Source of the DNA: Pseudorhizobium endolithicum
GTDB taxonomy: Bacteria > Pseudomonadota > Alphaproteobacteria > Rhizobiales > Rhizobiaceae
Length of the DNA stretch: 64,000 nucleotides
Assembly (NCBI RefSeq): GCF_902153245.2
Contig: NZ_CABFWF030000015.1
Location: 62,001 to 126,000 of the forward strand
Reading direction: 5' to 3'
Part shown: one piece after another, positions 26,900-35,864 of the stretch
How positions within the stretch are numbered: the stretch's first letter is position 1
Layout: the number at the start of each line of letters is the position of its first letter
Program-made: the position numbers and the translations under genes
Notes under the pieces: generated by a model
What the model was told of the DNA's origin: nothing
Seen by the model: only the letters and a program-made list of their open reading frames with translations
Database searches by the model: none

Positions 26900-27721
26900 T
26901 TACCCGCCCGAGCGGTGATCGGCCTCGTCCCCGGCTTCGGCCGTCGCGACCGCGCCCGTGGTCAGCTTGAACCGCGCCATCTCCTCCGCGGTTAGATAGT
27001 ACAGCCTGTCCGGTGGCGTCTCCAACGCGTTGATCCACAGGCCGGCCTCGATTCCCATTTTATCGAGGTGTCTCGCAATCCGGGCGGTGGTGTTCTGGGC
27101 GCCGGACATCGCCTCCTCCGGAGAGGGACGAATCTGGCCGCCGTTGAAGACCTGGTGAACCCCGATCACGGCGTCCTCTTCCGCCTGCCGCGATACCCCG
27201 CCCGCGAGCACGAGCGGGCAGGAGGAGGCACACAAGGCCTTGCCCGCGACTTTCGTGCTCAACTTGTTCTCCCGGATGAGTTTCGAGATCGCCAGCGCGT
27301 CGTCCACCGAACCCCCCGGCGAATTGAGGGAAACCGTCTTCACATATTCTCCGCGCGCCTCGATCTCCTGAGCAAAACGCGTGGCGGCGCCGACATCGAT
27401 CGAACCTTCCGCCAGAAGCTCGCCACCCGAGCCGAGCTCGAACCGTATCGGCTGCCGAAGGACTTCCGGCGGACTTCGGGGTTGCACCGGCGGCGCCTGG
27501 GGCACTCTGTCGGTGAGGGCGGGCGGCAGAACGGGCGCATCTGTCCGCAGCGGATCATGACCCGGTATCGAGGCATTCGCCATGCTCATTTCCCGCAGGT
27601 CGACCGCCACGAACGCGCCGGCGGCAACGAGCAAGCCGAAAAAGGCGTAGCGCATCAGCGCTCCGTCATCGGTGCTGACGAGCGCATCCTTCAGGCGCGT
27701 GGCGAGCGAGGCAGAATTCAT
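26900..27721 (-). CDS. Membrane-anchored ClpP/crotonase-fold protein (COG3904-like)
   Basis: A 273-residue protein with one N-terminal transmembrane helix (about residues 24-40), a Pro-rich linker (55-90), and a periplasmic ClpP-like domain. SLNSPGGSVDDALAIS (131-146) is the oxyanion-strand glycine motif shared with SppA and NfeD proteases; CASSC (164-168) holds the candidate nucleophilic Ser, and GVHQV (His189) the candidate base. Serine peptidase activity is plausible but untested. Its ATG overlaps the stop of the upstream membrane-protein gene, so the two are translationally coupled. Substrate unknown. Confidence 0.82.
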   Translation of the reverse strand: MNSASLATRLKDALVSTDDGALMRYAFFGLLVAAGAFVAVDLREMSMANASIPGHDPLRTDAPVLPPALTDRVPQAPPVQPRSPPEVLRQPIRFELGSGGELLAEGSIDVGAATRFAQEIEARGEYVKTVSLNSPGGSVDDALAISKLIRENKLSTKVAGKALCASSCPLVLAGGVSRQAEEDAVIGVHQVFNGGQIRPSPEEAMSGAQNTTARIARHLDKMGIEAGLWINALETPPDRLYYLTAEEMARFKLTTGAVATAEAGDEADHRSGG

Positions 27722-29025
27722 GCCGACGGACCCTTGCGCGGGTTCTTTACCGATGTGTCGAGGCTCGTGATGTTGGTCGGATGATCCTCGGGAAGGTCGT
27801 CCGCATCGACCCGCTGGATGGCTTTCTCTAAATCCATGCCATTCTTGCCGACTGCGCGCTGCACCTCCAGGGCCTCCAGCAGTTCCGCCGCCGTGATCCG
27901 GTGGGCAAAGGGGAGTCGCTCCTCCTGCCTGCGAATGGCGCCGTGGACCACCGCCAGGATGAAGACGAGAACCGCGGGCAGAAGGTCGATGGAGATCGCG
28001 CCCGCCCAGGCCGGGATGAAGTCGCCGGCATAGCGGAGCACGGCCTCGGCGGACGAGAGCGGTACGAACCGGCGTTCGGCGACCGGCTCGCGGGCCAGGA
28101 TGTCGTCGGCAGCCTGGGACAGCACCTTCGACTGCACTGCGACGGAGGCACGGATCGTCTCCATCACCTGATCCTGCCGGTTCGCCAGATCCACCGCCTG
28201 CCCGTCGGCTACGGGCGCGATGAAGCCGAGCGAAAGGTCTTCCGCCGCCCGCTTCACGGATGGTGCAATCGATGTCTGCTGCAGGGACGTGATGACGCCG
28301 GACAGCGCCACGACTTCCGCCGAGAACTGATCGCTTCGTGGTTCGATGGCGCCTGGAGACGAGACCAGCCTGCGCATCGTTTCGAGGTGGGCTCGGCCCT
28401 GATCGAAAAGGCTCGTCACCCGCTCGCGCGATGCCGCGATCCCCGCCTCCAACTCGCCGAGCTGTGCCGACATCTGGGAGAGGAGCTGCACCACGCTGCC
28501 GGAGCCTGTGGTACCGGTAAGTGCACCCGACTCCCGCTCGTCCTCGGCCAGACGGGCAAAGCGCTCGGAGGTCCGCTGGATGTCCGGCAGCAGGCTCTGG
28601 GCGGCGAGGGCGTTCTGGTGCGCCTTGTCGAGATCCGCCGTATAGTCTTCGACGGTTTCGGCGAGATGCTGTTCGAGCGCCGCCGATCCTGCGAGCGCGG
28701 CGGCGTTCAGCCAGCTCGACATGGCGATGATCATCGCGCAACCGAGAGCCATGACGCCGAGCATCGCCCCACGTGCGGCGGGTCCGACCACGTGCGGATA
28801 GAAACGGGCTATGTAGGACCAGAAGGCATAGATCGCCACGGATACCGAAGCGGAATAGATGATGGCGGCGAAGAAGACGGTGGTGGGCGAGCCATCCAGC
28901 AGGCTCCTGACGCCGAGATAGGTGTAGACGCCGGATGCCAGGGCCAGGACGGCAAGCGCGAAGCGGGTCATGGTCTCGACGGCGATGACGCCGTCTTGCA
29001 ATCGATGCGATGCGCCAAGCGCCAT
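27718..29025 (-). CDS. Four-helix membrane protein with long extracytoplasmic helical domain, unknown function
   Basis: A 435-residue protein with three N-terminal transmembrane helices (about 21-40, 49-72, 85-105), a long charged helical middle (110-330) with coiled-coil character, a fourth helix (about 342-362), and a cytoplasmic tail of about 70 residues. The layout recalls sensory or scaffold membrane proteins but no known domain is recognised. The start at 29025 has a GGAGG site six bases upstream. It is coupled (ATGA) to the ClpP-fold gene, suggesting a two-component membrane complex. Confidence 0.78.
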   Translation of the reverse strand: MALGASHRLQDGVIAVETMTRFALAVLALASGVYTYLGVRSLLDGSPTTVFFAAIIYSASVSVAIYAFWSYIARFYPHVVGPAARGAMLGVMALGCAMIIAMSSWLNAAALAGSAALEQHLAETVEDYTADLDKAHQNALAAQSLLPDIQRTSERFARLAEDERESGALTGTTGSGSVVQLLSQMSAQLGELEAGIAASRERVTSLFDQGRAHLETMRRLVSSPGAIEPRSDQFSAEVVALSGVITSLQQTSIAPSVKRAAEDLSLGFIAPVADGQAVDLANRQDQVMETIRASVAVQSKVLSQAADDILAREPVAERRFVPLSSAEAVLRYAGDFIPAWAGAISIDLLPAVLVFILAVVHGAIRRQEERLPFAHRITAAELLEALEVQRAVGKNGMDLEKAIQRVDADDLPEDHPTNITSLDTSVKNPRKGPSA

Positions 29026-29113
29026 AAGGAGCCTCCGACAGGAATGAATTCCTTAACAGAGGATGAAGAAACCGGCGAAATGAAGGCCGCGGTACGGCCA
29101 GCCCCATGCCCCC

Positions 29114-30352
29114 TTAGGCCTTGTCCATCGCCTGTATTGCGTTGAACAGCACGGTCGCGCCGAGAGCGATGTCGTCCATATCCGCCCACTCGTCGGCGCA
29201 GTGGCTGCGACCATCCTTGCAGGGCACGAAGATCATTGCTGCCGGCGCCGCCTTCGCCATCCACATCGTGTCGTGACCCGCTCCGGAGGCCATGCGGCGG
29301 TGGCTGATGCCAGAGGCGTCGGCCGACTGTTCGAGGATGGAAAGGACCTGCCCGTCGCACGGCGTCGCGGGAACGTCGGAAATCCTCGCCGGCGGTGAAA
29401 TGCTCACGCCCCATTTCTCCGCCGCCCGTTCCGTCGTCTCGTTGAGAAACTCGCAGAAGATATCCATGTCTTCACGGAATTCGGCGCGCGCGTCGACGAG
29501 AAGCCTCGCCCGAGACGGGATGACATTGGCCGCATTCGGCTCGATGGCGAATTCGCCGACCGTTGCCGTGAAATGACGTGGCGACTGGGAAAGCGAGAGC
29601 GCCGCCTGCCGGATGTCGAGAACGAGTTCCGCAGCAGCCACAAGGGCATCCGCGCGGGCATCCATGCGCGTCGTTCCGGCATGATCGGCCCGGCCTTCGA
29701 CGATGATCTCGATGCGGGTGATTCCGGAAATGGCGGTGACGATACCGACATTCGTCCCCTCCCGCTCCAGGACGGTGCCCTGTTCGATGTGGAGTTCGAG
29801 AAACCCCTTGATGTCCGAGCGGCCTTCCGCGACCTCGGCATTCCCCCCGACTTCGGAAATTCCGGCAGCGAGCGTCCTGCCTTCTGCATGGCGCGAAAGC
29901 CATTCTGCCGGGCGTTGCCCGGTCATGCCCCGGCTGCCGATGCAGGAGACGCCGAAGATGCTGACTTCCTCGGCAAGGAAATCCACGATCTCCAGGTCGT
30001 GGTCGAGCTCGATGCCCCTGTCAGAAAGGGCACGGGCAACTTCGAGGGCAGAGATAAGGCCGGCGATCCCGTCGAACCTGCCGCCGTCGGGGACGGTATC
30101 GGAGTGGGAGCCGATCATCAGGGTGCCCTTGCCGGAAATGCGCCCTGCGCGGCGTCCGATGAGGTTGCCGGCCGCATCTATGCGCGTCTGGAGCCCCGCT
30201 TCCCGCATGCGCCGCTCGATATACGACCTGCCCTCGAGAAACAGCGGAGAGAAGGCGCGCCGGGTCCACGGGCGTCCCGGCTCGGTGATCGCGGCGAGCG
30301 TCTCGATGTCCGCTCCGATGCGTCCTGCGTCCACAGGAAGGTTTCTGGTCAT
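29114..30352 (-). CDS. Zn-dependent amidohydrolase, M20 hydantoinase/carbamoylase type
   Basis: A 412-residue M20-family enzyme of the group containing N-carbamoyl-L-amino acid hydrolase, beta-ureidopropionase and allantoate amidohydrolase. Metal-binding stretches are GSHSDTVPDGGRFDG (about residues 80-94), EEVSIFGVSCIGSRGM, LHIEQG and the C-terminal SGAGHDTMW. ITRIEIIVEGRADHAG starts the dimerisation domain. It would hydrolyse a carbamoyl or ureido C-N bond; the substrate cannot be read from sequence. The start at 30352 is chosen because upstream codons are Arg/Ser-rich shadow. It is followed by the membrane/ClpP-fold pair on the same strand. Confidence 0.9.
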   Translation of the reverse strand: MTRNLPVDAGRIGADIETLAAITEPGRPWTRRAFSPLFLEGRSYIERRMREAGLQTRIDAAGNLIGRRAGRISGKGTLMIGSHSDTVPDGGRFDGIAGLISALEVARALSDRGIELDHDLEIVDFLAEEVSIFGVSCIGSRGMTGQRPAEWLSRHAEGRTLAAGISEVGGNAEVAEGRSDIKGFLELHIEQGTVLEREGTNVGIVTAISGITRIEIIVEGRADHAGTTRMDARADALVAAAELVLDIRQAALSLSQSPRHFTATVGEFAIEPNAANVIPSRARLLVDARAEFREDMDIFCEFLNETTERAAEKWGVSISPPARISDVPATPCDGQVLSILEQSADASGISHRRMASGAGHDTMWMAKAAPAAMIFVPCKDGRSHCADEWADMDDIALGATVLFNAIQAMDKA

Positions 30353-30392
30353 GCCGTCGCCGCCCCTCGAATTCGTGTGGATCGACCGTGCG

Positions 30393-31955
30393 CTAGCCGA
30401 TCGCGAAGACAAGATAGACGAGGCAGATCGCGATGATCCAGAGCGCGATACGTCCCGACCGGCTGTGGCGTGCTTCCGACCGCCCGATCGCCTCGGCCGT
30501 TTCCGGGTCGAAACGCAGCCCATGCTCGCTCATGTGCACCACCTCGTGATGCAGCTTTTCGGTTTGAGCTGCAATCTCCGGCAAGGCTTCCGCGAGCTTG
30601 ACGGCTGCCTTCACCCCATCCTTGAGATCTGTGACCACCCGCTTCGGCCCGAGGTTGTCGCGTATCCAGTCCCCGACCACCGGTTCCGCCGCCTTCCACA
30701 TGTTGAAGCGCGGATTCAGGATGCGTGAAACGCCCTCGACGACCACCATGGTCTTCTGCAGCAGGATCAGTTCCGGCCGCGTCTGCATCTCGAAAAGGTC
30801 GGTCACCTCGAAGAGCAGCGCCAGAAGCCGCGCCATGGAGATGGTTTCGGCGGGCTGGCCGTGGATCGGCTCGCCGATGGCGCGGATCGCCTGGGCGAAG
30901 CTCGCCACGTCGTGGTGAGCCGGGACATAGCCTGCTTCGAAATGAACTTCGGCGACCCGCCGATAGTCGCGGGTGATGAACCCGTAGAGGATCTCGGCCA
31001 GGAACCGCCGCTCCTTCTTTCCGAGCCGTCCGACGATGCCCATGTCGACGGCGACGATGGTGCCGGCGTCGTCGACGAAGAGATTGCCGGGATGCATGTC
31101 GGCATGGAAGAAGCCGTCCCGCAGGGTGTGGCGCAGGAAGGACTGGATCAGCGTCTCGGCGAGACGATCGAGGTCATGACCCGCGGCGCGCAGCCCTTCC
31201 AGGTCCGACATCTTGATGCCGTCGATCCACTCCATAGTGATGACGTCGCGGCCGGTCCGCTCCCAGTCGACGAGTGGCACCCTGAAGCCGGGATCGTTCC
31301 GGGTGTTCTCGGCGATCTCGGAAAGCGCCGCGGCCTCCAGCCGCAGGTCCATCTCCACCTTGGTCGTCTGCTCGAGCGTCCGTGTCACCTCGACCGGCCG
31401 CAGGCGCCGGCTGGAGGGCATGAACCGCTCCTGCATGCGTGCGAGCAGGTACATGCTTTCGATGTCATGGGCGAAGCGCTGGCGGACGCCGGGACGAACG
31501 ACCTTGACGGCAACCTTCCGGCCCTCGACGCGGGCGGGATGGACCTGGGCGATCGAGGCTGCGGCGATCGGTTCGCCGAATTCCGTGTAGAGATCGGCGA
31601 TGGTCCGCCCGAGTGACAGTTCCACCGCGGTCCTCGCCGTTTCGGTCGGGAAGAAGGACATGCGGTCCTGAAGCATGGAAAGGTCGAGTGCCCAGTCCAC
31701 GCCGACCACGTCGGGGCGGGTCGCGAGGAACTGCCCGATCTTGACGTAGGATGGGCCGAGCCGGTCGACGGCGCGCGACAGGCGGATGCTGCGCGCCTCC
31801 CGTTTGGCCCGGAAGCGGGCAAAGGGTTCTGCCAAGGATTTGAGCAGGCCGATCGAAGGCGGCATGTCCTGCGTCGGCAGGGCCGAGACGACGCCCTCCC
31901 GTACGAGCACCCAGCCTACGCGGACCAGTCTGAAATAGGCGCCGATCGTGCTCAA
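30393..31955 (-). CDS. ubiB: Ubiquinone biosynthesis regulatory protein kinase UbiB
   Basis: A 520-residue ABC1/ADCK-family atypical kinase needed for ubiquinone synthesis. The KxGQ motif lies in YVKIGQFLATRPD (about residues 69-81), the Ala-rich loop in AAASIAQVHPARV, the catalytic loop in FFHADMHPGNLFV, and the metal site in AVDMGIVGRLG. Two C-terminal transmembrane helices are marked by IALWIIAICLVYLVFAIG. A TTG start (31955) with AGAGG upstream is preferred, since the family N-terminus begins at that point; the frame continues open upstream. It follows ubiE by 43 bp. Confidence 0.95.
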   Translation of the reverse strand: MSTIGAYFRLVRVGWVLVREGVVSALPTQDMPPSIGLLKSLAEPFARFRAKREARSIRLSRAVDRLGPSYVKIGQFLATRPDVVGVDWALDLSMLQDRMSFFPTETARTAVELSLGRTIADLYTEFGEPIAAASIAQVHPARVEGRKVAVKVVRPGVRQRFAHDIESMYLLARMQERFMPSSRRLRPVEVTRTLEQTTKVEMDLRLEAAALSEIAENTRNDPGFRVPLVDWERTGRDVITMEWIDGIKMSDLEGLRAAGHDLDRLAETLIQSFLRHTLRDGFFHADMHPGNLFVDDAGTIVAVDMGIVGRLGKKERRFLAEILYGFITRDYRRVAEVHFEAGYVPAHHDVASFAQAIRAIGEPIHGQPAETISMARLLALLFEVTDLFEMQTRPELILLQKTMVVVEGVSRILNPRFNMWKAAEPVVGDWIRDNLGPKRVVTDLKDGVKAAVKLAEALPEIAAQTEKLHHEVVHMSEHGLRFDPETAEAIGRSEARHSRSGRIALWIIAICLVYLVFAIG

Positions 31956-31998
31956 GGGCGACCTCTTTCGTTCCGCGTCGTCATCAGCGTCATCGGGC

Positions 31999-32775
31999 TC
32001 ACAGCTTCCAGCCGGAGTGCAGCGCTGCAATGCCGCCGGTATAGTCGGTGTAGGTCACGCGCGAGAAACCGGCATTGCGGATCATGGCCGCGAAGTTCTC
32101 CTGGTTCGGGAACTTGCGGATCGACTCGACCAGATACTGGTACGGTTCGCTGTCGCCGGTGATCATCTTTCCGAACTGAGGGATCGCCTTGAAGGACCAT
32201 TCGTCATAGAGGCGGTCGAGAAGAGGCAGCCCGACCTCGGAAAACTCGAGCACCAGCAGCCGGCCGCCGCGCTTCAGGACCCGGTAGGCCTCCGAAAGCG
32301 CGACATCGATGCGCGGCACGTTCCGGATGCCGAAGGCTATCGTATAGGCGTCGAAGCTGTTCGGCTGGAAGGGCAGTTCCTCCGCATTCGCCTCCACGAA
32401 GGTGAGGTTGTCGGAAAGGCCCTTCTTCGCCGCCCGCTCGGCGCCGACCGCCAGCATCGAGCCGTTGATGTCCAGGACGGTGGCATGCGCCTTGCGGCCC
32501 GAGGCCGCGACGATCCTGAAGGCGATGTCGCCGGTGCCGCCCGCGACGTCCAGGATCCGGTAGGAGGAATCCCGGCGCGGGTTGAGTGCTGCGACCATCG
32601 CGTTCTTCCAGACCCGGTGCAGCCCGCCGGACATCACATCGTTCATGATGTCGTAGCGTTTCGCGACCTTGTGGAAGACGTCGTTGACGAGATGCTGCTT
32701 CTCGCCCTCGGCGACCTGCCGAAACCCATAGGAGGTTTCCATGCCGCCTTCTGCAGAGGTGCGCGCTTCACTCAT
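31999..32775 (-). CDS. ubiE: Bifunctional demethylmenaquinone / 2-polyprenyl-6-methoxybenzoquinol methyltransferase
   Basis: A 258-residue SAM-dependent C-methyltransferase in ubiquinone synthesis. Family marks include [24 protein letters not shown] sequence near residues 30-50, motif [15 protein letters not shown] at about 74-87, [20 protein letters not shown], and the C-terminal [13 protein letters not shown]. The start [20 protein letters not shown] at 32775 is chosen over an upstream ATG at 32811. It heads the ubiE-ubiB unit and diverges from mutM. Confidence 0.97.
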   Translation of the reverse strand: MSEARTSAEGGMETSYGFRQVAEGEKQHLVNDVFHKVAKRYDIMNDVMSGGLHRVWKNAMVAALNPRRDSSYRILDVAGGTGDIAFRIVAASGRKAHATVLDINGSMLAVGAERAAKKGLSDNLTFVEANAEELPFQPNSFDAYTIAFGIRNVPRIDVALSEAYRVLKRGGRLLVLEFSEVGLPLLDRLYDEWSFKAIPQFGKMITGDSEPYQYLVESIRKFPNQENFAAMIRNAGFSRVTYTDYTGGIAALHSGWKL

Positions 32776-32921
32776 CCGATACTCCTTGCTCGTCGTCCGG
32801 TCGGCGACCATAGCGAAATCACGTTCGCCTCGCTATCTGTGGCGCACGTCAGGTCGGCAGTGCGACCTTTCGCCCGGTATAGACGAGGCGGACGGGCGTT
32901 GAAACAGGAAGTTAGACAGTC

Positions 32922-33812
32922 ATGCCGGAATTGCCAGAGGTGGAAACAGTAAGGCGCGGTCTTGCGCCGGCCATGGAGGGAGCTCGCCTGGAAAGGCTGG
33001 AGCTTCGCCGCCCCGATTTGCGCTTTCCCCTTCCCGTCGGCTTGGCGGAGGCAGTCGAAGGGCGGCACATCCTCTCGCTCGGTCGTCGTGCCAAATATCT
33101 GTTGATCGATCTGGAGGAGGACCAGACCATCATCTCCCATCTCGGCATGTCGGGTTCGTTCCGGGTGGAGGAAGGGCCGGCCTCCGAAGCGCCCGGTGCT
33201 TTCGTTCATCCGCGCTCGAAGGACGAGAAGCATGATCACGTCGTGTTCCATCTGCGCTCCGGAGGCGGCGCATCCCGCGTCATCTATAATGACCCGCGCC
33301 GGTTCGGCTTCATGCATCTCTGGAAGCGCAGCGAACTGGATACCTACCCGTCCTTCGTGGGGCTCGGCCCGGAGCCGACGGGCAATGTCTTAGACGCCGG
33401 TTATCTCGCACGCCGGTTCGCCGGCAAGAGCCAGCCGCTGAAGGGAGCATTGCTGGACCAGGGCGTCGTGGCCGGGCTCGGCAACATTTATGTCTGCGAA
33501 GCGCTGTGGCGGGCGCATCTTTCTCCGCAGCGCAAGGCGGGCTCACTGGTTACGCCGACCGGACGACCGAAGGCATCCCTTCTTGTTCTGGCCGACGCGA
33601 TCCGTGCGGTAATCGCCGATGCGATCGCTGCCGGCGGTTCCTCGCTTCGCGACCACATCCAGACGGACGGCTCCCTGGGCTATTTCCAGCATTCCTTCTC
33701 CGTCTACGACCGTGAAGGGGAGGCTTGCAGGACGCCGGGATGCAACGGTACGGTGGCCCGCATCGTTCAGGCTGGCCGCTCATCCTTTTACTGTGCCAGC
33801 TGCCAGAAATAG
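32922..33812 (+). CDS. mutM: Formamidopyrimidine-DNA glycosylase (Fpg)
   Basis: A 296-residue base-excision repair glycosylase/AP lyase acting on 8-oxoguanine. The N-terminal Pro nucleophile and Glu are in [14 protein letters not shown], and the C-terminal zinc finger is [10 protein letters not shown] with [10 protein letters not shown]. The helix-two-turn-helix stretch includes [13 protein letters not shown]. It diverges from ubiE, and the enoyl-CoA hydratase gene starts 13 bp after its stop. Confidence 0.98.
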   Translation: MPELPEVETVRRGLAPAMEGARLERLELRRPDLRFPLPVGLAEAVEGRHILSLGRRAKYLLIDLEEDQTIISHLGMSGSFRVEEGPASEAPGAFVHPRSKDEKHDHVVFHLRSGGGASRVIYNDPRRFGFMHLWKRSELDTYPSFVGLGPEPTGNVLDAGYLARRFAGKSQPLKGALLDQGVVAGLGNIYVCEALWRAHLSPQRKAGSLVTPTGRPKASLLVLADAIRAVIADAIAAGGSSLRDHIQTDGSLGYFQHSFSVYDREGEACRTPGCNGTVARIVQAGRSSFYCASCQK

Positions 33813-33825
33813 GAGGAGAGACCAT

Positions 33826-34602
33826 ATGGCGGACTTCGAAACGCTGCTGACGGAAACGCGCGGCAATGTCGGGCTGATCACGCTGAACCGGCCGAAGGCG
33901 CTGAATGCTCTGAATTCTACCGTCATGCGGGAGTTGTCGGAAGCATTGAAGGCTTTCGACAGCGATCCCTCCATTGGTGCCGTGGTGCTCGCAGGCTCGG
34001 AGAAGGCATTCGCCGCCGGAGCCGATATCAAGGAGATGCAGGCGGTCGACTTCGTCGATGCCTTCGTAGGCGACTTCCTGGGCGGCTGGGAGGCGGTCGC
34101 CGCCACCCGCAAGCCGATCGTCGCAGCAGTCTCCGGCTATGCGCTCGGCGGTGGCTGTGAGCTGGCCATGATGTGTGATTTCATCATCGCATCGGAGACG
34201 GCGAAGTTCGGGCAGCCGGAGATCACGCTGGGCGTGATCCCGGGCATGGGAGGATCGCAGCGGCTGGCGCGGGCTGTGGGCAAGGCGAAGGCGATGGACC
34301 TTGTCCTGACCGGACGGATGATGGATGCAGCAGAGGCGGAGCGTGCCGGCCTGGTCGCGCGGATCGTTGCCCCCGAAAGGTTGCTCGACGAGGCGCTGGA
34401 GGCTGCGGCAAAGATCGCATCTTTCCCGCGCGCCGCCGTTCTCATGGCGAAGGAAGCGGTCAATCGCGCCGACGAGGTGACGCTTGCCGAGGGGCTTCGT
34501 CTCGAGCGGCGCCTTTTTCAGTCCCTTTTCGCCACGCAGGACCAGAAGGAAGGCATGTCCGCCTTCGTGGAAAAGCGGAAACCGAGCTTCACCAACCGAT
34601 GA
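33826..34602 (+). CDS. Enoyl-CoA hydratase
   Basis: A 258-residue crotonase-family enzyme that hydrates trans-2-enoyl-CoA in beta-oxidation. [18 protein letters not shown] (about residues 53-70) is the first oxyanion loop. [19 protein letters not shown] at about 100-118 contains the catalytic Glu, and the second Glu is in [16 protein letters not shown]. The start at 33826 has AGGAGGAGAG upstream. It is directly downstream of mutM and upstream of rpsT, the order common in rhizobia. Confidence 0.95.
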   Translation: MADFETLLTETRGNVGLITLNRPKALNALNSTVMRELSEALKAFDSDPSIGAVVLAGSEKAFAAGADIKEMQAVDFVDAFVGDFLGGWEAVAATRKPIVAAVSGYALGGGCELAMMCDFIIASETAKFGQPEITLGVIPGMGGSQRLARAVGKAKAMDLVLTGRMMDAAEAERAGLVARIVAPERLLDEALEAAAKIASFPRAAVLMAKEAVNRADEVTLAEGLRLERRLFQSLFATQDQKEGMSAFVEKRKPSFTNR

Positions 34603-34635
34603 TGCCGAAGTTCTGCGCTGCAGCCAAAATGCGCG

Positions 34636-34664
34636 TTGACTGCACGCGCCTTTCAAGCTATATG
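34636..34664 (+). promoter_or_regulatory. Sigma-70 promoter of rpsT
   Basis: TTGACT (34636-34641), 17-bp spacer, TATATG (34659-34664): near-consensus -35 and -10. The predicted start near 34671 gives a leader of about 115 nt before the rpsT ATG. Confidence 0.75.
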
Positions 34665-34785
34665 CCGCGCCACAGTTGGGAAAGCCTGATCATGGCTTCC
34701 TCTAATGCTCCCTGATTGCTGAAGACAAGGTCGCTGACGGCCGCGGCAACGGTGGAGTTTGGTTCGAATTCGTAGAGAGGCATAG

Positions 34786-35052
34786 ATGGCCAATACAACT
34801 TCGGCGAAAAAGGCGACCCGCAAGATCGCTCGCCGTACCGCAGTGAACAAGGCTCGCCGTTCGCGCGTTCGCGGCTTCATCCGCAAGGTGGAAGAGGCGA
34901 TCGCTTCCGGTGATCTGGCAGTCGCGTCCGAAGCTCTGAAGGCAGCACAGCCGGAGATCCAGAGGGCGGCCACCAAGGGTGTTCTCCATCGCAATACGGC
35001 GTCGCGCAAGGTCTCCCGCCTGGCCGCTCGCGTGAAGGCATTGAGCGCCTAA
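34786..35052 (+). CDS. rpsT: 30S ribosomal protein S20
   Basis: An 88-residue basic ribosomal protein starting [20 protein letters not shown], with the S20 pattern of Lys/Arg-rich helices and C-terminal [19 protein letters not shown]. It binds the 5' domain and helix 44 of 16S rRNA. A strong promoter stands upstream and an intrinsic terminator follows, so it is likely a single-gene transcript. GAGAGGC is its ribosome-binding site. Confidence 0.99.
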   Translation: MANTTSAKKATRKIARRTAVNKARRSRVRGFIRKVEEAIASGDLAVASEALKAAQPEIQRAATKGVLHRNTASRKVSRLAARVKALSA

Positions 35053-35080
35053 TATTAGCATTTCAAAATTTTGTGATGAA

Positions 35081-35104
35081 GCCTGGCGGATCGCCGGGCT
35101 TTTC
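35081..35104 (+). terminator. Intrinsic terminator of rpsT
   Basis: GCCTGGCG (35081-35088) pairs with CGCCGGGC (35092-35099), one G-U pair, 3-nt loop, followed by TTTT. It lies 28 bp after the rpsT stop. Confidence 0.85.
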
Positions 35105-35308
35105 CGATTCAAGCTCTCGCTGCCGCGAGGCCGGCTGAGCCTGGCCTCTTCGATGTCAGAGCGATGACAGAGAATATGTCGATATTTCAAAGGCTTAGTC
35201 GAGCTAGCTTTGGGAGGAGTTTCGACGGCTTCACACAGAAGGCGCCAGAAATGAGTCAAGCGATTTTTTATTTTTTCTGTGAATACCCGCCTCGGGGCAG
35301 TGTCATTT

Positions 35309-35336
35309 TTGAATCTCATTGATTCAACAGCGATTC
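35309..35336. promoter_or_regulatory. Palindrome and phased GANTC (CcrM) cluster upstream of dnaA
   Basis: TTGAATC-TCATT-GATTCAA (35309-35327) is a perfect 7-bp inverted repeat whose arms both contain GANTC; a third GATTC follows at 35332-35336. The three sites start at 35311, 35321 and 35332, that is 10 and 11 bp apart, about one helical turn each. GANTC is the target of the cell-cycle methyltransferase CcrM. Confidence 0.55.
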
Positions 35337-35391
35337 TCCACGGCCCGTTTCGGGCGATGCCAAACCGCCATCGAGAGTCAACCGTCGCCAA

Positions 35392-35406
35392 TTAATTTTG
35401 GGTAAA
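35392..35406 (+). promoter_or_regulatory. CtrA-like motif upstream of dnaA
   Basis: TTAA-TTTTGGG-TAAA is one mismatch from TTAA-N7-TTAA and lies 9 bp upstream of the candidate -35 element. It is weak evidence by itself because AT-rich matches arise by chance. Confidence 0.3.
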
Positions 35407-35414
35407 AATCAGCA

Positions 35415-35444
35415 TTGATCTAACCCCGCGATCCTGCCTAAATG
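35415..35444 (+). promoter_or_regulatory. Candidate promoter for dnaA
   Basis: TTGATC (35415-35420), 18-bp spacer, TAAATG (35439-35444). The predicted start lies near 35451, giving a long leader before dnaA. Confidence 0.4.
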
Positions 35445-35864
35445 CCTTCAGCAAGGGCACGGGGATGACTTCAGAAAGGTCGCCGGCGGCCGCATCGTAC
35501 GATGCGGAGGGTGATCTTTTTGCGCTCTTGCTGCGGACTGCGATGTTCGCTTTCCATGTAACCGACGGTTGTGTGCCGGATTCCAGCGGGTCTCCGGGCG
35601 AGATCGTTTTGTCAACTTGCCGACCCGGTTCGGCAGCGATCGAGAAGAGGTGGGCAGACCCCGGCGAAACCGGGGGGCGGGCGCAAGCTGAACGTCAAGA
35701 GCGCAGCGCGCGGAGATGACCGATGTCTTTGGCTGGCATCGGAAGTCGGTGGCGGCGAGAGGATGGCCGGAAGAACCAATCATCGGAAGGCCAGGGTATT
35801 TTTCAACGAGGTTGTTCTGGCGGCAGAAGCGCTGGCAGGTCAAAGAATGGAAGGCGGCAAGACA

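Larger units (their letters stand above)
35053..35864 (+). other. 812-bp gene-free regulatory region between rpsT and dnaA
   Basis: No convincing gene is visible on either strand. Contents in order: rpsT terminator (35081-35104), a GAGGCC/GGCCTC hairpin (35127-35148), T-rich tracts near 35264-35277, an inverted repeat with phased GANTC sites (35309-35336), a CtrA-like motif (35392-35406), and a candidate promoter (35415-35444). The dnaA frame stays open upstream from 35571 but without family similarity before about 35967. A transcript from the candidate promoter would carry a leader of roughly 410 nt. No good DnaA-box cluster was seen, so this is not obviously an origin. Confidence 0.6.

Noticed and set aside
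35275..35285. A DnaA box near TGTGAATAC
   Set aside because: Only 7 of 9 positions match the reverse complement of TTATCCACA and no cluster of boxes is present, so it does not support an origin here.
35571..35864. DnaA extended upstream by about 98 residues
   Set aside because: The extra sequence lacks family similarity, overlaps the long leader and has no good ribosome-binding site. A start at or after 35847 is more credible.
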